Shown: piece by piece, positions 39,285 to 44,422 of the stretch
Position numbering within the stretch: position 1 is the stretch's first letter
Layout of the letters: every line of letters begins with the position of its first letter
Assembly (NCBI GenBank): GCA_029261925.1
Contig: JAJDAJ010000005.1
Coordinates: forward strand, 1 to 44,422
DNA: 44,422 bases
Reading direction: 5' to 3'
Source of the DNA: Deltaproteobacteria bacterium
GTDB taxonomy: Bacteria > Myxococcota_A > UBA9160 > SZUA-336
Position numbers and translations under genes: made by a program
The notes under the pieces: generated by a model
What the model was told of the DNA's origin: nothing
Database searches by the model: none
The model's input: only the letters and a program-made list of their open reading frames with translations

Positions 39285-40451
39285 CTAGCGCGTCGGCAGC
39301 TCGATCTCCGCCCTCGCGGTGGAGATCGTCGCTCCGAGCTGGTTGGTCATGGCGAAATCGACGGCGACGATGGAGCGATCCTCGTCGTCCACGAGCTTGT
39401 CGATGACCGTGGCGTCGGAGATCGTGATGTCTCCGGTGAAGGCGGGAGCACGGTACGAGCAGTTCGAGTGCACGACCATGCCCCACTCGCCCGCCCAGCC
39501 GGCGAGGTAGTCGAGGATCCACGCGCCCATCGAGGCACCGTACCCGTAAGCGCGCGCCATGCCGATGTGACGCGCCCAGCGCGGGAAGAGGTGCCCGCGC
39601 GAGGGCCCGATGTAGGCCCCATCGGTCAGCTCGGGATTCTCCTTCTCCAGGACCGGGTCCTGCTCCTTGCCGGCCATGTCCTCGGTGAAGCCCAGCGCCT
39701 CCATGTCGAGATCCGTGCGGCGGTGGACCCCGCACCAGATCGTGAAGAGGTACGCGCGCCACTCGGTGGCCAGGCTCGCGATGCTGTGGGGACCGAAGAC
39801 CCGCGTCGGCAACGCGTCGCCGACCTGGACGTCATCCCAGTAGCGCTTGCCGTGGCCCAGCTCGTGCAGCGATCGGATGTACTCGAACTTCCGCGCCTCG
39901 AGCTCGGCGAGCTGCTCGTCCGTCCACTCCGGATCCTCGGCATCGGTGAGCGAGGCCATGCCGCGCGCGAGCTCCGCGCGGTAGCGGATGCTGGTGGATC
40001 TCTGGGTGGCGATCTTGTCGCCCTGGTCGTTGTAGTAGCGGTTGTCGCCGCGCTGGAAGCAGGTCGGCCCCGCGAACCGGGTCTCCTTGACGACGTAGTC
40101 GAAGGGAACGCGCTCGTTGTGGATGACGTCGCCGGCGACGATCCGGGGCCCGTGAAACCACCACTCGTCGCCGCCGAAGATCAGATGGGACTCGGGAATG
40201 CGGCCGACACAGGCCGGGGCGGTGCCGTGCCCGTCATCGGTGGCGACGGGAAACGACTGCGGGGCAACGATCCGCCCGAAGCGCCCCTCCGCCGCGAAAT
40301 CGTCGTCGTAGTGCAGGCGGTTCGGGTAGTGCATCGCCTGGACCCAGCGGCGGATGTCGTTGTTGGCCAGCGGCTCCTTCAGGCGCGCGGGCTGGATCGG
40401 CTCGCCCAGGTAGCGATCGATGTCGGAGCAGTCCAGCACGTCAGCGGTCAT
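39285..40451 (-). CDS. MaoC-like / FAS1-type hot-dog dehydratase, third paralogue
   Basis: A 388-residue double hot-dog protein, the most divergent of the three in the window. It keeps NRLHYDDDFAAEGRFGRIVAPQSF (His47), GGDEWWFHGPRI, and the C-terminal GPSRGHLFPRWARHIGMARAYGYGASMGAW and FAMTNQLGATISTARAEIELP. The middle has an extra stretch (RRTDLDMEALGFTEDMAGKEQDPVLEKE) not seen in the others. GAGGTG lies before the ATG. It is downstream of the P450 at 40503-41771 (gap 51) and upstream of the CMD gene, giving a P450-hydratase-CMD order on the minus strand. A hydratase on an unsaturated ring- or side-chain CoA thioester is the likely role. Confidence 0.85.
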   Translation of the reverse strand: MTADVLDCSDIDRYLGEPIQPARLKEPLANNDIRRWVQAMHYPNRLHYDDDFAAEGRFGRIVAPQSFPVATDDGHGTAPACVGRIPESHLIFGGDEWWFHGPRIVAGDVIHNERVPFDYVVKETRFAGPTCFQRGDNRYYNDQGDKIATQRSTSIRYRAELARGMASLTDAEDPEWTDEQLAELEARKFEYIRSLHELGHGKRYWDDVQVGDALPTRVFGPHSIASLATEWRAYLFTIWCGVHRRTDLDMEALGFTEDMAGKEQDPVLEKENPELTDGAYIGPSRGHLFPRWARHIGMARAYGYGASMGAWILDYLAGWAGEWGMVVHSNCSYRAPAFTGDITISDATVIDKLVDDEDRSIVAVDFAMTNQLGATISTARAEIELPTR

Positions 40452-40502
40452 GAGTGCACCTCTACGATGTTCAGGTTCGACGGCCGGGCACCGGATGCGC
40501 GC

Positions 40503-41771
40503 TCAGTGCGCCTCGAACTCCAGATGGAGTCGACGCAGGCCCCGGAGGATGTAGGTCGGCTCGTACTCGAAACGCCGCGCGCCCGCTGGCCCGTGGTGCT
40601 CCTCGGACAGACGGATTCCGTGCATCCGGTCGAGGATCCGCTCCAGGCTCACCCTTGCCTCGGCCCGTGCCAGGGAGGCGCCCGGGCAGGTGTGGATCCC
40701 GCGGCCGAACGCGATGTGCTCCTTGACGTTGTCCCGGCCGAGCCGGAACTCGCCCGGCTGGTCGAACCTGCGCGGATCGCGGTTGGCCGCCCCGTTGAGG
40801 AGCATGACGGGAGTGCCCGCCGGGATCTCGACTCCCGCCAGGGTGGTGTCGTGGCGGGCGAGCCGGAAGTCGGCCTTGACCGGGCTCTCGATCCGCAGGG
40901 CCTCCTCGATGAAGTCGGGGATGCGATCGCGACGGGTGCGCAGCTCGTCCTGGAGCTCGGGGACCTCCGCCAGGAGGCGCAGCGCCGTCGCGAGCAGCCG
41001 CGCCGTGGTCTCCTGCCCGGCCGCGAACAGGAAGGTCGCCGTCCGCACGACGTCGATCACGTCGGGCGTCGAGCCGTCCGGGTACCGCGCAAGGGCCAGA
41101 CCCGTCAGCACGTCCTCACGCGGCCGGCTCCGGCGATCCTCGACGTACCTCGTGAACCACTCGTCCAGCGATTCCAGCGCGTTGAGCGGCTGCTCCTGGC
41201 CGCTGAGCCCGCCGGGCGTCCTGCCGAGTCGCCCGCGGAAGGCCTGATGGTCGGCCTCCGGAACGCCGAGCAGATCCGCGATGACGAGCATGGCGAACGG
41301 CTGGGAGTACTCCGCGATGAACTCGCAGCTCCCGCCGGCGCTGAACTCCTCCAGCTGGCGCTCGGCCAGGCGCCACATGAACGCCTCGTTCTGCTTCAGC
41401 CGGTTCGGCGTCATCAGCTTCATGAGCAGACCCCGCTGGCGGGAGTGCAGCGGCGGGTCCTGCGTGACCATGTGCTCGTGCATCGGGAGCTGATCGCGGT
41501 AGCGGTCGATGATCTCGCCGACGTCGCTCCCCTCCAGCGGCACCGGGAAGCGGGCGTACGGGCCCACGACCGAGTTGCACGAGGAGAACGTCCCGGTGTC
41601 GCGATAGACGGCGAGCGCCTCCTCGTGACCCGACACGGCCACCACCCCGTGGTGCGGCAGGCCCAGCACCGGGCCGCGCGACAGCAGGTAGTCGAAGTAG
41701 GGGTAGGGGTCCTCGATCAGGGCCGGGTCGGTGAAGAAGTCGACGGCCTCGAACTGTGCTGGATCGCTCAA
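40503..41771 (-). CDS. Cytochrome P450
   Basis: A 422-residue P450 starting at TTG 41771, preceded by GAGAGGGCGAGG; a longer frame adds an Arg/Pro-rich leader. The I-helix AAGQETT (250-256), ExxR in FIEEALRIES (Glu290-Arg293) and the haem loop FGRGIHTCPGASLAR with Cys362 are intact. The N-terminus FTDPALIEDPYPYFDYLLSRGPV is typical of soluble bacterial P450s. It lies 51 bases upstream of the third hot-dog dehydratase gene and is divergent from a second P450 gene at 41919, so the two P450s share a short control region. Substrate and redox partners are not evident. Confidence 0.93.
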   Translation of the reverse strand: MSDPAQFEAVDFFTDPALIEDPYPYFDYLLSRGPVLGLPHHGVVAVSGHEEALAVYRDTGTFSSCNSVVGPYARFPVPLEGSDVGEIIDRYRDQLPMHEHMVTQDPPLHSRQRGLLMKLMTPNRLKQNEAFMWRLAERQLEEFSAGGSCEFIAEYSQPFAMLVIADLLGVPEADHQAFRGRLGRTPGGLSGQEQPLNALESLDEWFTRYVEDRRSRPREDVLTGLALARYPDGSTPDVIDVVRTATFLFAAGQETTARLLATALRLLAEVPELQDELRTRRDRIPDFIEEALRIESPVKADFRLARHDTTLAGVEIPAGTPVMLLNGAANRDPRRFDQPGEFRLGRDNVKEHIAFGRGIHTCPGASLARAEARVSLERILDRMHGIRLSEEHHGPAGARRFEYEPTYILRGLRRLHLEFEAH

Positions 41772-41855
41772 GGCCTCGCCCTCTCGCTCCGCATCGGCCG
41801 GACGGGGTGGGCCAGCGTCACGAGGCGCCAGCCGCCCTTCCGGGCATACCGGCTC

Positions 41856-41861
41856 TATTAT
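41856..41861 (+). promoter_or_regulatory. Possible -10 box for the P450 at 41919
   Basis: TATTAT is the best -10 match in the 147-bp divergent region and gives a leader of about 50 bases. No good -35 box precedes it at 17 bases. Confidence 0.3.
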
Positions 41862-41918
41862 GCCCGCCAGGGGAGGGCGGGGCATGCGCCCGCTCCCGAC
41901 CCCCGGAAGGATGCATCA

Positions 41919-43097
41919 GTGACGGTCCCACGGTTGGACGTGGACTTCTCGGATCCCGCCGTGATCGCGGATCCGTACCCGAGCCTCGAGAGGATCCGCT
42001 CGGCGGGGCGCGTGGTGTGGAACGGTGTCGCGGGGGCCTGGATGATCCCCGGCTACGACGACATCGTGGAGCTCTTCTCCGACACGCGCGGATCGCGCTT
42101 CGCGGTGGCGGGGTCCGAGGTGTTCTTCTGGTTCGACGTACCCACCATGATCACGATCGACGGGCCGGAGCACGATCGCCTGCGCCATCCCCTGGCCACC
42201 TACTTCACGCCGGCCGCGATGGCGCGGAAGTGGGAGCCGCGCATCCGCGAGGTCGTCGACGACCTGCTCGCCCCGCTGGCCGCGCGGGACGAGACGTTCG
42301 ACCTGGCGGACTTCACGAAGATCCCGGTGATCATCGTCGCCGAGATGTTCGGCGTTCCACCGGAGCACCATGAGGACTTCCGTCGCTGGTCGAATGCGGT
42401 GGTCAGCAACGTCGCGTTCGGGAACGAGCGGCCCGATGCCCGCAGCGAGATGGAGCAGGCGGTCGTCGAGCTCAGGCAGTACCTCGCCGAGGAGATCGAG
42501 CGCCACCGCAAGGAGCCACGCGACGACCTGCTCGACGTGATGCTCAGGACGCCGGGGTGGACCGACGCGGAGGTCCGCTCGACCGCGATCCTCCTGCTCC
42601 TGGCCGGCTACGACACGACCGCGAAGCTGATGTCCAACTGCCTGGAGGCGCTGGAGCGGCATCCCGAGCAGCGCCGCCTGCTGGTGGAGGACCCCTCGCT
42701 GATCCCCCGCGCGATCGAGGAGGTCCTGCGCTGGGACGGGCCCACGCAGGCCGTCGTGCGGCAGGTGAAGCAGGACACGGTCCTGGCCGGTACCCCGCTC
42801 GCGACCGGGGACATGATCTACCCGCTCCTGATCGCGGGCAACCGGGATCCATCGCGCTGGCCGGACCCGCAGCGCTTCGACATCCGCCGTGACGTCCAGC
42901 CGAACCTCGCGTTCGGCACCGGGCCTCACATCTGCCTCGGGGCGCACCTGGCACGCATCGAGGCGAAGGTCGCCCTCGAGGCGCTGCTGCGAATCGCGCC
43001 CGGGTACCGCCTGCGCGACATCGACTACGGCAACGCCTTCTTCGCACGTGGCGCCGAGCGCGGCGTCATCGAGCGGCGGGGCCCGCCGGCGGCCTAG
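41919..43097 (+). CDS. Cytochrome P450
   Basis: A 392-residue P450 starting at GTG 41919, seven bases after GGAAGGA. The I-helix is LAGYDTT (228-234), ExxR is EEVLR (267-271), and the haem loop FGTGPHICLGAHLAR carries Cys339. The N-terminus DFSDPAVIADPYPSLERIRSAG is normal. The substrate-contact region around FFWFDVPTMITIDGPEHDRLRH (69-90) is rich in aromatics, consistent with a bulky hydrophobic ligand, but this is weak evidence. Downstream on the same strand are the DUF35 and thiolase-like genes (gap 42), so the three may form an operon. Confidence 0.93.
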   Translation: MTVPRLDVDFSDPAVIADPYPSLERIRSAGRVVWNGVAGAWMIPGYDDIVELFSDTRGSRFAVAGSEVFFWFDVPTMITIDGPEHDRLRHPLATYFTPAAMARKWEPRIREVVDDLLAPLAARDETFDLADFTKIPVIIVAEMFGVPPEHHEDFRRWSNAVVSNVAFGNERPDARSEMEQAVVELRQYLAEEIERHRKEPRDDLLDVMLRTPGWTDAEVRSTAILLLLAGYDTTAKLMSNCLEALERHPEQRRLLVEDPSLIPRAIEEVLRWDGPTQAVVRQVKQDTVLAGTPLATGDMIYPLLIAGNRDPSRWPDPQRFDIRRDVQPNLAFGTGPHICLGAHLARIEAKVALEALLRIAPGYRLRDIDYGNAFFARGAERGVIERRGPPAA

Positions 43098-43139
43098 CCG
43101 CCGACTTGCAACGGGCGCGCCGATGCGAGAGCGTGGCGA

Positions 43140-43568
43140 GTGTTGAGCACGCCCCCCAAGCCAGTTCCCGTACCCGACGCGCTGTCGGAGGAGTTCTGGG
43201 CGGCGACCGCCGAGCACAGGCTCGCGATGCAGCAGTGCCGCTCGTGCGGCTGGCTCGCCTATCCCCCCAGGACGAGCTGCGTGAGCTGTCGGGCGGATCC
43301 CCCGGCGTTTCGCTGGAGCCCTGTCAGCGGCCGCGGCCGGGTCCAGACGTGGACCGTCGTGCGTACGGCGTTCCTGCCCGGCTTTGCGGCCGACGTGCCC
43401 TACGTGGTGGCCGACATCGAGCTCGAGGAGCAGCCGCGGCTGCGCATGGCGGCGGGCCTGAGGGGGATCGAGAGGGACGCGATCGAGATCGGAATGCCGG
43501 TGCAGGTGGCGTTCGAGGACATGGAGGGCGGCGTGTCGATCCCGTACTTCGTGCCGCGCGGGCCGTGA
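43140..43568 (+). CDS. DUF35 / OB-fold acyl-CoA-associated protein with rubredoxin-like zinc ribbon
   Basis: A 142-residue protein starting at GTG 43140 or the adjacent TTG. After an alpha-helical start (PVPDALSEEFWAATAEHRLAMQQ) comes the zinc ribbon Cys33-x-x-Cys36 (CRSCG) and Cys47-x-x-Cys50 (CVSC), then the OB fold WSPVSGRGRVQTWTVVRTAFLPGFAADVPYVVADIEL. Proteins of this type partner with thiolase-like enzymes; in Mycobacterium tuberculosis the DUF35 part of ChsH2 binds the Ltp2 retro-aldolase in cholesterol side-chain loss, and in archaea a DUF35 protein bridges thiolase and HMG-CoA synthase. Its stop overlaps the start of the next gene (GTGA), in line with a stoichiometric complex. Confidence 0.9.
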   Translation: MLSTPPKPVPVPDALSEEFWAATAEHRLAMQQCRSCGWLAYPPRTSCVSCRADPPAFRWSPVSGRGRVQTWTVVRTAFLPGFAADVPYVVADIELEEQPRLRMAAGLRGIERDAIEIGMPVQVAFEDMEGGVSIPYFVPRGP

Positions 43569-44422
43569 GGGGCCGCTTCACAGCGTCCGGCGGCGTCGCG
43601 ATCGTCGGCTACGCCCACAGTCCGGTCAGCCGCAAGGCGCGGATGGGGCTGGGCCCGCTGGCCCTGCGCACCATCTCCGAGGCGGTCTCCGACGCCGGCC
43701 TCTCCCTGGAGCAGATCGACGGCTTCACGACGGGGGCGCTCTTCCCCTCCGCGGGCGGCCGTGCCCCCACCGACGGGGTCGAGGTCGTCACCGCCGACTG
43801 GGTCGTCGAGCAGCTCCGCGTTCAGCCGCGCTGGCTCTGCGGTTTCCAGGGGATCGGCCAGATCTGCGGCGCCGTGATCCTCGCGGCCAACGCGGTCGCC
43901 AGCGGCGCCGCAGACCACGTGGTGGTGCATCGCGCCATGTACAACCCATCGGGCAGCTACCACGCCAACCCCATGACCCACGCCGAGGGCGCCGCGCAGT
44001 GGACCGCACCGCACGGGTACTGGGGCCCTCCGGCCCAGATCGCGTTCGCGTACATGGAGTACATGCAGCGCTACGGGGCCCGACGCGAGGACCTGGGCCG
44101 GCTGGTCGTGCAGGCGCGCGAGGCGGGATCGAAGCTCCCCTGGTCGCACTGGCACGAGAATCCGATCAGCCTCGACGACTACATGAACGCGCGGATGATC
44201 GCCGATCCCATCTCGGTTCTCGACTGCGACATCCCGATCAACGGGGTCGCCGCGTTCGTGCTGACCAGTGCCGAGCGAGCCCGTGATCTTCCCCACCGAC
44301 CCGTCCACGTGGCCGGCTTCGCTCAGGGGCACTCGGCCCCGGACAACGGCGTCGATCCCTGGTCTCTCGACGAGATGATGGAGGGCGGGCAGCAGGTGGC
44401 CCGGCAGCTCTGGGAGAGCTCT
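43565..44422 (+). CDS. Thiolase-like / lipid-transfer-type protein (Ltp/SCP2-thiolase family), truncated by window edge
   Basis: 286 codons remain open to the window edge from GTG 43565, which overlaps the DUF35 stop by four bases (GTGA). The sequence runs VAIVGYAHSPVSRKARMGLGPLALRTISEAVSDAGLSLEQIDGF, then the substrate loop region WLCGFQGIGQICGAVILAANAVASGAADHVVVHRAMYN, MTHAEGAAQWTAPHGYWGPPAQIAFAYMEYMQRYG, WHENPISLDDYMNARMIADPISVLDCDIPINGVAAFVLTSAERA. This is the acyl-CoA thiolase-like fold of the Ltp/SCP-2 group. The Cys92 in WLCGF and Cys101 near the usual nucleophile position are visible, but many members have lost thiolase activity and act as retro-aldolases. The DUF35 gene directly before it fits an Ltp2-type aldolase complex. 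The C-terminal part is missing. Confidence 0.85.
   Translation, partial: MRGRFTASGGVAIVGYAHSPVSRKARMGLGPLALRTISEAVSDAGLSLEQIDGFTTGALFPSAGGRAPTDGVEVVTADWVVEQLRVQPRWLCGFQGIGQICGAVILAANAVASGAADHVVVHRAMYNPSGSYHANPMTHAEGAAQWTAPHGYWGPPAQIAFAYMEYMQRYGARREDLGRLVVQAREAGSKLPWSHWHENPISLDDYMNARMIADPISVLDCDIPINGVAAFVLTSAERARDLPHRPVHVAGFAQGHSAPDNGVDPWSLDEMMEGGQQVARQLWESS

Noticed and set aside
39228..43097. A plus-strand open frame of 1289 codons covering most of this stretch
   Set aside because: Its first two thirds are the antisense of the minus-strand hot-dog dehydratase and P450 genes, and only the last 392 codons match a protein family. Long spurious frames are common at this GC content. The same applies to the 1015-codon frame at 22801-25848 and the 704-codon frame at 28716-30830.
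1..44422. CRISPR arrays, tRNA or rRNA genes and intact insertion sequences
   Set aside because: No regularly spaced repeats, no cloverleaf-like sequence, no transposase motifs and no rRNA-like stretches were seen on either strand.

Overview
The window is very GC-rich, densely coded DNA from a Gram-negative bacterium. A TonB-dependent receptor, an outer-membrane-type lipoprotein, a secreted protein with DUF4215-like and dockerin-like calcium repeats, a spondin-domain protein with a PEP-CTERM-like tail, and an ECF sigma factor with an NrsF-type anti-sigma all fit a deltaproteobacterial (Myxococcota or Binatia-like) lineage. That placement is inferred from gene content only. No rRNA, tRNA, CRISPR array or intact insertion sequence was seen. 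GTG and TTG starts are common.

Layout. 1-7500: a partial D-aminoacylase-type amidohydrolase and an alpha/beta epoxide hydrolase on the minus strand, then a tight plus-strand operon (TauD-like dioxygenase, SDR, amidohydrolase, CYP124/125/142-like P450), then a minus-strand atypical SDR and a glyoxalase-fold protein. 7700-12700: plus-strand aldehyde dehydrogenase, zinc alcohol dehydrogenase, a second TauD-like paralogue and a Rieske oxygenase. 12700-17400: minus-strand TonB receptor and a large cysteine-rich secreted protein. 17560-22650: a small membrane protein and a Baeyer-Villiger-type monooxygenase, colliding with a wrecked CoA-transferase gene, then a hot-dog dehydratase and a luciferase-like monooxygenase. 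22800-27150: two SDRs, a frameshifted MFS transporter and a second hot-dog dehydratase. 27200-32630: metzincin-like lipoprotein, SnoaL-like protein, KstD-like flavoprotein, Gfo/Idh/MocA oxidoreductase, an alcohol dehydrogenase remnant and an enoyl-CoA hydratase. 32650-35230: NrsF/ECF/spondin module and a limonene-epoxide-hydrolase-type protein. 35360-39210: DapB-like dehydrogenase, SnoaL proteins (one broken), a secreted post-COAP-like protein and a CMD-family protein. 39285-44422: third hot-dog dehydratase, two divergent P450s, and an overlapping DUF35/thiolase-like pair running off the end.

How it works together (inference). The oxygenases (three P450s, one BVMO, two TauD, one Rieske, one LLM enzyme), dehydrogenases, two unrelated types of epoxide hydrolase, hydratases, a CoA-transferase remnant and an Ltp2/DUF35-like retro-aldolase or thiolase pair are the toolkit for degrading hydrophobic polycyclic or terpenoid compounds such as sterols, bile acids, hopanoids or terpenes. 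No enzyme identifies one substrate. The receptor could supply uptake. Several genes are decaying (inversion, frameshift, fragments), so the island appears to be turning over.

The most unusual non-coding signal is a 53-bp promoter/operator-like element present twice (550-602 and 1861-1913), upstream of the first two minus-strand hydrolase genes.
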